A stretch of 64,000 nucleotides of DNA from Rostrohypoxylon terebratum (taxonomy: Eukaryota > Ascomycota > Sordariomycetes > Xylariales > Hypoxylaceae), in NCBI GenBank assembly GCA_022497145.1, contig MU385893.1, positions 124,001 through 188,000 of the forward strand, read 5' to 3'. A model generated the notes under the pieces. It made no database searches, was not told the origin of the DNA, and saw only the letters and a program-made list of their open reading frames with translations. Positions 33,527 through 43,657 of this stretch are shown one piece after another (the first letter of the stretch is position 1; every line of letters begins with the position of its first letter). Both the position numbers and the translations under genes were made by a program.

Positions 33527-34879
33527 CTTGTTAAGGATGCACCGAGAAGAGTCGGTGATAGCTCGACAATTCAGCGGTTGCTAGGAGTTTAGTGATGGAG
33601 AGCCTAGAAGGGCGGCTTGCTTTTGGCTGGAATCTCTAGAGGGGCTCGCGAGGCTCAGGCGTGCATGGTACCCACGTAACTGAGGCTGACGTCTCTAAAT
33701 TGTTAGTGAGTACATCGAGACCTCAGACGTCACTCCATCAGGCGGATCGGGTGAATATCGGCATAATGCACTATTATTACATAATAATACATAATAAAAA
33801 TATACATGGATAATTGTACACGTCAAGATACTCCGTACAGTGTGAGACAGCTCATATCCCGTGCCACCAACGGTGTACATAGTAAACCTTGCTAAAGATA
33901 GATGACATTCACGCCAATCGGAGTCCGGTTAGCGATGACTTGCATCCACTCTATTGAGAAGTTTGTCTTGGAAGTGAGTTGTCACATAGTTCAAAAGTGC
34001 AAGTTCTGATTGGATACATGACGTATCGAGAGGGATCCGCATCGGGATACAAGGAAGGTACAAATGGGTTGGAGCCTAGCCCTAACCTGATTCAGGAGAT
34101 TAGGAAGCGCACAAAGTCAGGTGAATTCGCGAGACCGCGAAGCTGGCCGCATTCAAATTGAAAGGGCAGCCCACGTTTTTGTTTGCAGCTAAAGAGCTTA
34201 AGCCCCTCTCGCGTCGCGTCTCTCAAAGCTGCAACTTGCAACAAACTGCAAGTTCGCTTTCGTCCATTCCCATCATTCCTCTAACCGCCCACACAAGTAC
34301 CACAACTTACCTAGTATCACAACCGTCGCATATTTCCCCATCACTACCTATTCAAATACTCGCATACTTGGTGTATCTAGGTTGAGGGTGAAAGGAAAAA
34401 ATTGACCTATTACCTATTTTACCTATTCAACTTTTATTCATCTCTGCAAAGTATTTCCAAGAATCCAAGTTCCCAAACCAGTTTAGAGCCTACCAATACC
34501 CATCAATTATAACGTTGAATTTGGTGGCGCATCGTGTTTGCATTTGTCGCATAACTCGTCGCATCGTATTTCTGCAAAGTTCTGAAGGTTCAACGGCACC
34601 TTGCAGCAGCCACAACGCACAACGCACCCTACAACGCACATCTCAACCTATCTTAATCCATGATCCATGGATTAACCCGGTAGTAAAACTTGGAACCAGG
34701 TAAGTACTACCTCCAAGCTCTAGCTACCTACATGTACAATACATAGATAGCTATAGATACCCCTCTCCCTCTTTTATCTAGGGCTACCAACCTTGGAAGT
34801 ATCTATCGTAATTATCTGTTTACCAATCTAACATATTAGTTCCTAGTTCGTAACGTATCATCAGTACCCAACTACTATC
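33527..34879. other. Intergenic, 1.35 kb (divergent)
   Basis: Upstream regions of ARC18 and of the 437-aa orphan gene. One TACATAGTA copy lies at 33876-33884; ACATAATA repeats occur near 33779-33797. No gene seen. Confidence 0.5.
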
Positions 34880-36193
34880 ATGTCGCCGAACACGCCGCGG
34901 TCTATGGAGTGGTCGGAGACCAAGATAAAACGCAAGCGGCGCATCCGCAAAATAATATCCCCTGAAGTCGGCTCTCTTTACGACATTCTTCACGACCATG
35001 CAACCAAATCCCTCTACATCGCGCCGCTTGGCTGGACAGATCTGCACACCCAAGTGCTCGGTTGTCGGTTTGCACCACAGCCCTCACAAACTACACCTAC
35101 ACCAACACCGCAATCTTCTCAATCCCAACCTCGAACTTCTGACCTAGCAATGTTCATTGGGAAAACCCTTGACAATTTGATGGATCCGCTTCAATCCCAA
35201 CAGGCAAACGATCGATCAATCCAAAACCTCTTATCACTGTTATATCCTCATCAGTTATCTCCGGTGAACTCGTATCTCAATGTCCGATGTGGACGCGGCC
35301 GTTGTCTGGGTAGTCTCCGTTGCCAAGCCGCATGGAAGAAATCGGAAGGGCTATCTTCGTTTGATTCCGTCACCACCTGCAGCTCAAGTCAGGAAATTCC
35401 GGCAAGCCAAACTCAGATGCATGCGCCGGTGTTGGCATTTATCGATCGGAAGACTATAAATTTCGCCAGAAGGAGTTGTTTTCGGGCCCGTACATTGCCT
35501 GACGGATCGCTAAACGTCCCCATTCACCGCTTACAAGAGCTTCGTACGTCAAAACTATTTCCCAAGAACCCAGACGAGGACCAGTACATTCTTGCTACAA
35601 TGTTAGCAATGGCTCAGCGTCACGTGTACACCAATATCTACACGGGGTATGGATTCACGCCGAAGGATGTTGAACTTCGCATCCTGTCGATTTCCGAGGA
35701 GGATCAATCACTCATCGTCTACAAATGCGTCGTCCCAGCGGCTTTTCTAGGCATGTTCGATGACTTCAGGAAGGCACCGCGAGGAGATGCCAAGTTCACT
35801 ATTCAATACCAGAGAGTACCAGTGTGGCCAATTCTAGGTCTCAAAGAACGCCTGGGACAAGCTCTCGGCCAAGGCATCGTTGGTGAAGTCGACATGGACC
35901 ATATTGAGACCTATCAAACCGAACCAGCATCGGATTCCCAAGAGAGCACCGGTAGTCTTGACATCAGTCTAGAGAATAATTTCTTCGCCACGCTCCAAGA
36001 GCACTACAGCCAAGGTGACAAGTCGCCTTCTCCTGCTCTTCGCGTGCCCGAGTCTTCGAAGCGCAAGAGAGACATACTTTCCGAAGTTATGAATGTCAGC
36101 TTCTCAGAAGATCGCGAATCATCAGACTTCGCAGACAATTTGATAGTGAAGCGCAGACATTTAGAGGAAGGCCGGGTTGGCGTAGTCCGATAG
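34880..36193 (+). CDS. Protein of unknown function, probably nuclear
   Basis: Single exon of 437 residues; family not recognised. The N-terminus has a dense basic cluster (KIKRKRRIRK, about residues 15-24) that would serve as a nuclear localisation signal, and a second (KRKRD) lies near residue 395. A Ser/Thr/Pro/Gln-rich linker (about 68-90) precedes a helical stretch. The block VRCGRGRCLGSLRCQ has a close cysteine cluster but not a standard zinc finger. The most ordered part seems to be 185-320 (VLAFIDRKTINFARRS, ILATMLAMAQRHVY, DVELRILSISEEDQSLIVYKCVVPAAFLGMFDD). The C-terminal quarter is acidic and disordered. The long frame and sensible codon use support a real gene. Similar uncharacterised proteins may be restricted to related fungi. 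Confidence 0.75.
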   Translation: MSPNTPRSMEWSETKIKRKRRIRKIISPEVGSLYDILHDHATKSLYIAPLGWTDLHTQVLGCRFAPQPSQTTPTPTPQSSQSQPRTSDLAMFIGKTLDNLMDPLQSQQANDRSIQNLLSLLYPHQLSPVNSYLNVRCGRGRCLGSLRCQAAWKKSEGLSSFDSVTTCSSSQEIPASQTQMHAPVLAFIDRKTINFARRSCFRARTLPDGSLNVPIHRLQELRTSKLFPKNPDEDQYILATMLAMAQRHVYTNIYTGYGFTPKDVELRILSISEEDQSLIVYKCVVPAAFLGMFDDFRKAPRGDAKFTIQYQRVPVWPILGLKERLGQALGQGIVGEVDMDHIETYQTEPASDSQESTGSLDISLENNFFATLQEHYSQGDKSPSPALRVPESSKRKRDILSEVMNVSFSEDRESSDFADNLIVKRRHLEEGRVGVVR

Positions 36194-37331
36194 GGCGATG
36201 CTATTTCGACTCCCGGACGGGGTCAGGCGGGTATTCGTATGGAGTGCCAAAAATGGATAGGGATAAGCAGTTCGTGGGCAGTGTATAAGTCCCATGGGGA
36301 AAGTAATGAATTATGGAAAGGTCATCTGAATAAGGCGCGAAAAGAGACATCAACATGAACTTCAAGTGGATTGTCAATATCTGGTTTTAAGGAGGGGTTG
36401 GGGAGGTTTATCCAATGACGCCCGGTGGGGGGGCAGGTGGGCTGCTGGAGACCTGTCTATTGGTGACGACAGTGTATTGATTCGATTCGGAAGGCTACTA
36501 TGACGCGATGACAACTATTGCAATGAGGAACTCGGGAACATGGCTGCGGCTGCGGCTACGGCGTTAGCTTGAGGAGGGTATACCCCAGGACTTTTTTATT
36601 TTGGGCTTCTATTCTTGTAAGGCATTCTGCAAATGGAATAAGGCGTGCATGTTGCATGATTATCAGTATCGCATAACAACTTTGCTTTAGCAGAAAGTGA
36701 GATTATTCTGCCAGCCTCGCGGCTGCAATTCTCTTGGGCTCAACAATTATTCAGTGATCCGGGTTTCGTGTTTCGGCGGTGTATGGTGTACTCGTAACTA
36801 CTCGTAATGATATGACTAACGTTTTACAACAAGACAGCAACCTCTCACCATTCACATAATTGTAAATTAAGCCCCTTTCATCCGATTTATATACGTCTCG
36901 CCTCGGGTTAGCATTCGTGGAATTAATGAATCCTCATTGCCGGCGATGTGTTTGAAAAGTGACTGGGCATAAATTATCACTACGTAATTCAACACAAGAG
37001 TCTATTCATACGTGATTCGTGGTTATCCCCACATAGGACGGTTCCATTTATGCAAATCATTCATCCCGAACTACAGAAGAGCGGTTATCATTTGATATTC
37101 ACGGCAGACCTAAAACTTACAAGTCATGATCTGTAGGTTAGGACATTTATTGGCAATATTAGTATATAACCTTTTTCTCTCTCCCAAAGGGCAACCCTAC
37201 CAGCCACATGAAACCGATCGCTGTCACCCTCGTCTCATTTCCTAAACATTATTATCGTACATTCCATACCAAATACCTATTATTTATCTCAAGCTGCTTA
37301 ATTGCGCGCTGTTCCGCTCCACACCGACAAT
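36194..37331. other. Intergenic, 1.1 kb
   Basis: 3' region of the orphan gene and promoter of the W-L repeat gene. No gene seen apart from the TATA element listed separately. Confidence 0.5.
37163..37169 (+). promoter_or_regulatory. Possible TATA box of the W-L repeat gene
   Basis: TATATAA followed at once by a pyrimidine tract (CCTTTTTCTCTCTCCC), 169 bases upstream of the ATG. The combination is typical of a fungal core promoter; no experimental support. Confidence 0.35.
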
Positions 37332-38711
37332 ATGGCGCGTATAGGTGTAGGAATTGGAAACCCGATGCTTACCGCCGATCAAGTCAGGCAGCGGTTCGGT
37401 GAAGCCAAGCACAAGAAAAGCAAAAGCATGCAGTATTTCACGGAAGCGATGGCCAAGATAGAGAAAGCCGTCCGGAGAACGAGTCTGCCGATTCAACCCA
37501 CTAGTAGTATCGTCTTCAATGATCTGCCCAACAACGTCAGGCAGAACATCTTCCAGATGGTCCAAGCAGCGCCAAGCTGGGTCAATTTAATATACCAAAA
37601 AAGACAGCTGGTCGGGATTGAAGGGGGTAGTCAAGAGATTTATGTCAATAGAGAATGGTACCGATCGCCCATCCTTCGACAAGGCTTAAATCGGAGCGAT
37701 CAATTCGACCAACTCAACAATAGCTCTCCCACCGTGAACTCTCCGAAGCGGGTATCCAAACGCACTTCGATGTCAAGGGATAGGGGCAGGACGGTTCCTC
37801 CGGTAAGGGTATCCACCGATTGGATATTCTTCAATGGGAGAGTGGTGATGAACTTCCACCTCTTAACAGAACCTCTACCTTTCAATGTGGCTGAGATACG
37901 AACCGTCGTTTTTAGGGTGGAAAGGTTATTCTATTGCATCCAGCGAGGGACAGAAGGAGGAGAGGGATCCGACTTCATGTTAGCGAAAGGCTCGCGGGTC
38001 GAGGATTTCGTCATCTTACTCCGCGACTTCCGAAAGGAGGTTCCACCCGAGAAGATGGTAGTGGTTAGAACGTACCAAATCGACGATGTTGATGAAGAGA
38101 TCGACGAGGAAATTGATGAGACGAATCTAACATATCCAGATAGAAGGGATTTATCTCGGTCCGAGATTTACATGATGGCGCGTATCACGAAAGCTTGGTC
38201 GAGAGCCGTGGTCAGCAGACGCGAGAGGCAATACGCATGGCTAGAATCACCAGATGGCAGGCAATGGCTTTCCTATTCTCTTCACGGCGAGACTAATGCG
38301 ATATCGAAATGGTTGGCGACAGAAGAAGGACACAAGTGGCTCGGTTCTAACGGCTCCGAGTTCCTGGCGTCGGAATCTGGTTGGTGGTGGCTGGCGTCAG
38401 ATCTCGGGTTCCCTTGGCTCGAGACCCAGCAAGGGTTAGAATGGCTCGACACGGAGGGTATGTGGTTTCTCAGCAGCCCGCAGGCCCTACTTTGGGCAAA
38501 CACTGGCATTTCTGGAGGTAAGGTTCATAAGGCTTGGTTCGAGACGTCTGCTGGAATGATGTGGGCGTGCAAAATCTGTCCCCAAGGTGTTCCGCCAATC
38601 CCTCCACAACGGCCGACAGGGCATTTGCCGAAGGATTCGTTCATCGATCAATCCTTCAACAATATCAACTTCCGTGGATGGAAGTTTGTGAAATGTAAAG
38701 ACGTGGCGTAA
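37332..38711 (+). CDS. F-box-like protein with nine-residue W-L repeats
   Basis: Single exon of 459 residues, started at the ATG at 37332. An F-box-like segment appears near residues 60-80 (IVFNDLPNNVRQNIFQMV). A Ser/Lys/Arg-rich linker follows (about 125-160), then a domain with WIFFNGRVVMNFHLL and EIRTVVFRVERLFYC and an acidic hinge (DDVDEEIDEEIDE). Residues about 301-388 are a degenerate tandem array with period nine: W/F-L-x-T/S-x-x-G-x-x, for example WLATEEGHKWL, WLASDLGFPWL, WLETQQGLEWL. The array ends at an LLWANTG unit. No signal peptide or membrane helix is visible. I know of no named family for this repeat. By analogy with other F-box proteins the repeats may hold a substrate, which is inference. 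Confidence 0.8.
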   Translation: MARIGVGIGNPMLTADQVRQRFGEAKHKKSKSMQYFTEAMAKIEKAVRRTSLPIQPTSSIVFNDLPNNVRQNIFQMVQAAPSWVNLIYQKRQLVGIEGGSQEIYVNREWYRSPILRQGLNRSDQFDQLNNSSPTVNSPKRVSKRTSMSRDRGRTVPPVRVSTDWIFFNGRVVMNFHLLTEPLPFNVAEIRTVVFRVERLFYCIQRGTEGGEGSDFMLAKGSRVEDFVILLRDFRKEVPPEKMVVVRTYQIDDVDEEIDEEIDETNLTYPDRRDLSRSEIYMMARITKAWSRAVVSRRERQYAWLESPDGRQWLSYSLHGETNAISKWLATEEGHKWLGSNGSEFLASESGWWWLASDLGFPWLETQQGLEWLDTEGMWFLSSPQALLWANTGISGGKVHKAWFETSAGMMWACKICPQGVPPIPPQRPTGHLPKDSFIDQSFNNINFRGWKFVKCKDVA

Positions 38712-39580
38712 GATCTCAGCATTGGGCGCACTGTCTGGGGTGGAGCAATGAGGACGGAAACGAAGAAGCTTTGTATCTCTGATCATCAGCAGAACAAGCA
38801 ACGAAGTCACGAAGTTTGGAGGTTACTTCCTATATATTATTCTCACGGTTAAGCCCTAGCTTCTTTTTAGCTAAGGTATCCTTTTATGTTGCGTCGCGAT
38901 TTATGTCTAGGCTTTAGATTGTTAGTAGATACCATATTATAGTTAAGTGATGAAAAAGCAATATGCGATAAACTATAGAGAAATCGCTCAGCCACCTAGG
39001 TCCTACGTAGCCTATAATACCAAGGAGAATAAATCCTCCGGCAATGATATGCTATCTAAAAACGGGACGCTTCATTGCCCACTTACCTACTACCTACCAG
39101 GTACCTGGATATTGAAAGACGACAAGTCAGATAAACTGCCGACGTCAGCATCCTCGTATCAAATATCAATATGAGAGTTTCGAAGCAAAGAGAGATTCAC
39201 ATTTGGTTATATACCTCGTATTAATCATCGATGGCTTTTCCGTACGTTGCTTAGGAATATTGAGGCTATTTGAATTGCCAGATACGGGGTTGTATGCAGC
39301 GCAGAACGCAGCATGAGTCCTAAAAGGGCATGCTTTACACGGCCAAATGACCAATAGTACTGACGCCCGCTCAGTCTGTCTATGTGACATGACGCCTTGG
39401 AATCTCGTATTCTAATTGTTGTATTGCAGTCAGGTGAGATCCGGGGTAGCGATAGAAGGAAGATGCGGAAACGGACTCCGGTCAATAACAGACCAAAGGA
39501 AAGATATAAAAGCTAAACCACCTATCATGATATCTCCAAAATTATAGTAAGTGAAACTATCGAGCTCAACTACAGCAACC
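38712..39580. other. Intergenic, 870 bases
   Basis: Holds the 3' end of the W-L repeat gene and the promoter of the secreted protein. TACCTACTACCTACCAGGTACC-type sequence lies near 39085-39107. Confidence 0.5.
39505..39512 (+). promoter_or_regulatory. TATA box of the 206-aa secreted protein gene
   Basis: TATAAAAG, 76 bases before the ATG of the secreted protein. The short distance and perfect motif make it a good core promoter. Confidence 0.55.
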
Positions 39581-40201
39581 ATGGCCCGCCTTCTCCTCAC
39601 TCTCGCAACGGCCTTCGGCCTCGCCGCAGCTCAAAGCAACTATCCTAACCAATCAGCGCCCTTCAACCTCGTCCTCGAGAGCTCGAACGCCACCTTGAAC
39701 GGACAGAAGCTCGCAGCCTGTCACTCGGGAGCAGCTGTCGAGTCCCTCTGCCTCGACACCTCCGTCTCGACCCCCGAATTCCAAACCTTCTTCTTCAACG
39801 GCTCTGCGCAAGCCCCTACGACGCCCAGCTTCCTCCCCTCTGGTTTGATCACCTGGACGTTCACCGGCGGCTCCCCTCCCTTCACCTCGAACACGGCGAT
39901 GCAGTTCTTCTACAACGCGGCCTCGAACCTGGCCTTCCCTCTGATCTGGCCGACGGCCGATAACGCGTCGCCGGTGTCCTTCACGGACGACGGGTTGCTG
40001 GCCGTGGGCGCGAACACGAATGATGCGGTTGTCCCCCCGAAGCCGTTCGACAACGATATCGAGTACTTGACCGACCGTTGGGCTATTTGCGTCACGTACT
40101 GGCAGGGCTATGGATACACGGCGCTCCAGTACGTGTTGGGCGACAAGGAGCCGCAGAACCCGAGCTGCCAGCTTGTCAAAGTGAAGAGGGTCTATATCTA
40201 G
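39581..40201 (+). CDS. Small secreted protein, unknown function
   Basis: Single exon of 206 residues from a strong-context ATG (CAACCATGG). Residues 1 to about 17 are a signal peptide (LLLTLATAFGLAAAQ). The mature part has four cysteines, two of them spaced ACHSGAAVESLC, and aromatic blocks FQTFFFNG, LITWTFTGG and CVTYWQGYGYTALQYVLGD. It ends in a basic KVKRVYI. This pattern resembles a group of fungal secreted beta-sandwich proteins without known function (of the DUF7907 kind), but I am not certain of the family. Codon third positions are clearly richer in C and G than in neighbouring genes, as in highly expressed secreted proteins. It may be a wall-associated or host-facing protein. Confidence 0.85.
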   Translation: MARLLLTLATAFGLAAAQSNYPNQSAPFNLVLESSNATLNGQKLAACHSGAAVESLCLDTSVSTPEFQTFFFNGSAQAPTTPSFLPSGLITWTFTGGSPPFTSNTAMQFFYNAASNLAFPLIWPTADNASPVSFTDDGLLAVGANTNDAVVPPKPFDNDIEYLTDRWAICVTYWQGYGYTALQYVLGDKEPQNPSCQLVKVKRVYI

Positions 40202-40749
40202 GTTTCTGATTCGAGGGTTTGATCTACCTTGGTTGATACTGGTAAAAGTTTAGATGGTTGTCCCTGTTAACTCTTAGGCACCTTAGCACTACATAATAGC
40301 CCTTTAATAGCAGCTCTAGGTATCTTCATACACTCCTTGACTTAAGGAGTTGAGCACAGTATATCCGATTCCCTGGATACTTTAATATATATTCTGTTTC
40401 ATATAAGGCACTCCCTAGATACGTTTAATGAATGGAAATGGTGGGTATTGATGTTGTTGGTCGGGAACAACCCCTTAGGTCATCACTACAACAGCAGGGA
40501 TGACCTACAAAAAGCTTCGCAATAATTCCAATTTTCTCTCAACTCATTTGTATCAAACATTTACATGTAATGAATGAGTGTGATCCAACATCACCGGGCT
40601 TTATGCCAAATGCCATGTCCCATATGTCTCTACCCCCTTATGCATCCGGGTACCCCCTAACCATACTCCGCCAATGCACCGTTCCCACACCCCGTAAGTC
40701 ATGTAAGTCTTTGGGCTTGAGCCACCACGTCTAAAACGCCATAGACACC
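40202..40749. other. Convergent intergenic region, 548 bases
   Basis: Between the 3' ends of the two secreted-protein genes; AT-rich. Nothing else recognised. Confidence 0.5.
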
Positions 40750-41501
40750 TCAGCACGTGCCACCCGCCTTGAAGCACCCAGCGCTCACACCAAGGGAGTC
40801 GGGCTGCTGTTCCAAGCCACTAAAGATATCATCCAGATCGAAGTCGAAGTTGGAGATCATGCAAGCGGCGCCGATCCAGTCGTCGAAGTAGGACTTTGCG
40901 TCGAGCCCGTTCTCGGCGAACGTCTTGGCGCCCTTGACGGCCTTCTTGACGGCGTCGAGCGTGCGGGTGCCGCCGGGCAGGTGGTCGAGCCCTTCCTCGA
41001 CGAGCGTCACGACCGCGCTGACCATGACCGCGCAGATCACGTCGTCGAGCTCCGAGAGCGCTTGGATCACGATGTCCAGCAGCGCGTTGGCCACGGGCAG
41101 GCTGCACACGCAGGTCCCGGGCGTCCAGAGGTTGCCGTTGTCGTCTTTTTGCACCGTGCTGGGGTCGATTTGGTTTACTGGAACACCGGGGCTTTGACAC
41201 TATATATGAGAATCTATGATTAGCTAACCTAGGATTCGTCATAAGGGAAGGGAAGGGAGTGGAAACGTACTCCGACGGCGTTGGGGTCTTGGTTCGCGTT
41301 TTGGGTAGGGCACCAGGTCTTGCACGGAGCGAGCTCCTTGTCCAGGGGCCCGTTCGTGAAGTACGACATACAGATGCCTATTCTGCCAAAGTTGGCTATG
41401 GTGGAGGCATCGTCACGAGGTAAAACCGCTGCATTAATCGGACTGACGGCACCCAAGAGCAGGGTGGCGGTTAAGGAAGAGAATAGTGAAGTGGTCTTCA
41501 T
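40750..41501 (-). CDS. Cysteine-rich secreted protein, unknown function
   Basis: Two exons on the minus strand, 41501-41271 and 41199-40750 (donor GTACGT, acceptor ATATATAG), give 226 residues. Residues 1 to about 24 form a signal peptide (TLLLGAVSPINA). An LPR just after it could be a processing site. The mature protein has ten cysteines, an even number suited to disulfides: ICMSYF, PCKTWC and then, from exon 2, CQSP, TCVCS, ICAV, ACMIS, GCFK and a final Cys as last residue. The centre is helical (ALLDIVIQALSELDDVICAVMVSAVVTLVEEG). No enzyme motif is visible. The coding sequence is GC-rich at third positions, unlike the AT-rich flanks. Size, export and cysteines match effector-like or wall proteins; that is inference. 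Confidence 0.82.
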
Positions 41502-43643
41502 CTTGTAGAAAGGGGTCGAGTAAGTAGATAGGGTTTGGAGAAGGAATGTCTATTCTAAGTAACCTCGCGAGTGAGTTGGTGTTCTCTCGATATAGGGTGA
41601 TGGTACACAGAATATATATATCTACAAGAAGATGAACCGAATCGATATGAGATGGATCGAAACTTCTGAAGACTGTCCCTTGCCTCAATCATATTATATA
41701 TAAATCTGTGTTGTCAAGTGGATTCATATATTTCTACTCTGGATGCCCGAGAACTAGGTCATATGGTGGCTGCGCGTTGGCAAGTTTGCCTACCTACCTA
41801 CCTAGTTAATGTATCTATTTTTGAAGTTTGTGTCACATTACTGAGGCTCACCGGCGTTGACAGCTCGGTATACATGCATTCCAGCTACCGAAGCTTTGTT
41901 GTTGGTTTGGATAGGCTCAGTCAAATGCGAGATGATCCTTCCGGATAGCTTCTACCCGTGGCCTACTATAAAGAAAACCGAGTGACTTTTTGACTGCAGC
42001 AGCTAAGCGTGGCAATTGGAGAGCTGTGTCTCGTAAGACTATTATTATCATAGGTATGGGTTAGGTATGTTAACAAACTTGATGGCCAGCAGCAACGAGA
42101 GGACCAACGAGTCGGCGGCTGTTTCGAAACAAAAAAAAGCAGCTTACGGCCCCCAAGCCCTATGCTAATATTTTATCTCCGAGCGCCTAAGATCGGATCT
42201 CAGGTACGCCGGGAAGGGATATCCGGAAATAGAAATCGGGAGCGCCATCGCGGCCTCTGATTCGTCGGCCCTCCGCCTGCGCGGAGGCTGTGCGGAGGGT
42301 GGCCTCTAGGATCGCATGCTTCCGGAGATTTACCCCATATCTTGTTCATTTACACCCAGTACTCACTGCCTCCCGGAATCTTGGGGAACCGTATCTTGGC
42401 ATCTTAAAGACGATAGAATAAATGCCTATCGATTAAAAGATCTAGACCAACTTACAGGCGTCGTCACAGAAACCTGTATAAGCATTTCGTCATTCGTGTC
42501 TCATTGAAGCCTATTGGTCAATATCCCAACAAAGAATCTGTGGGTATCATCTCAGAGTTGGCAAGATAAAGGCAGCTATATCTGCACTGCCGAAGGTTTT
42601 CGGCAGCGAAACTGCCCCAGGTCCAAGTAGCTTATCTCTATCAACGATTTTTTTATCCCTTTGCAAGACTTATTCAGCCCCCTTTCTTTCAAGATCCAAG
42701 ATGATTCGTTCACGAGTCCTTATATTCTGATTGGAGTGGGGCTATATCAACGAAGTTACTAATACCATTCAACTTGAGCCGGAGTGGAATTTTTGATATC
42801 TCTAAGGATAGCTACATGGCACCAGAACGGCTTGGTAAACAAACAGCATGCACAGATTTATAGTGCTATGGGCCTATACCGCGTTCTCTATATGCTCATT
42901 TTCAGTCTCAGTCATGTTCTAGAGTTCTCGGCAGATACCCTCGCGTTCGGTTGACAGGTGCTACAAGCCCCTTAAGATCTCCAATCAATGGTAATCTGAG
43001 TGGGATAGCAACCTTGAAGTAGCGATAGAGCTGCTAATAGTATAAATTAGTAAGAAAGTGTCAAACTTTTGAACCACTTCGGTTGCTATGCACCGGTTGC
43101 ATCAACTATGACAAAGACTACACGCTTCCAGTCTCACCAGCGAGTTGTACTTGATGTTAATAGTACTTCCGTGTACAACTCCCTACATCGATTGGCTCAT
43201 TCGCTATCAAACACTGGAATACCGTCGAGCCCCATCTTGGGAATTTGAGCATTGCTGAGTATTTGCTTGGTGGGATGTAGGCAGGGAAACAGGGTTGTCA
43301 TAATTGGCAACATTCCACCACTTGCTGGAAACGACCTGGGCTCGGTAAAATGAGAATTTAGAATTAATGACTGCATTATAAACTGTGGTTATGTTTCAAA
43401 GTTGCGGTGAAAGCATGTCTTGGATGTTCAGCTTGGGTAACAGTATTCGCTTGGCAACGTGCCCCAGAGACGAACTGGGAAATCGGAACCAGCTAAGGTG
43501 AGGTCGGTAGCGAGACAGGCTGAGGCGGGTTTTTTTTTTTTGCCAATTGCAAGGAAACTCTTGCGCTACGTCAGAGATAGTTCACAAAGAACCGTCATCG
43601 GGTTGGCGGAGAATAAACAGCTCGACCAGTTTCAAGTACTTGC

Positions 43644-43657
43644 GTTCCACGTGGAAC
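43644..43657. other. 14-base perfect palindrome centred on CACGTG
   Basis: GTTCCACGTGGAAC reads the same on both strands. CACGTG is the E-box bound by fungal bHLH factors. No gene lies close by, so a regulatory role is uncertain. Confidence 0.5.

Noticed and set aside
43644..43657. Bacterial parS-like site
   Set aside because: The palindrome resembles parS, but the surrounding DNA is fungal and a ParB system is not expected; kept only as an E-box palindrome.
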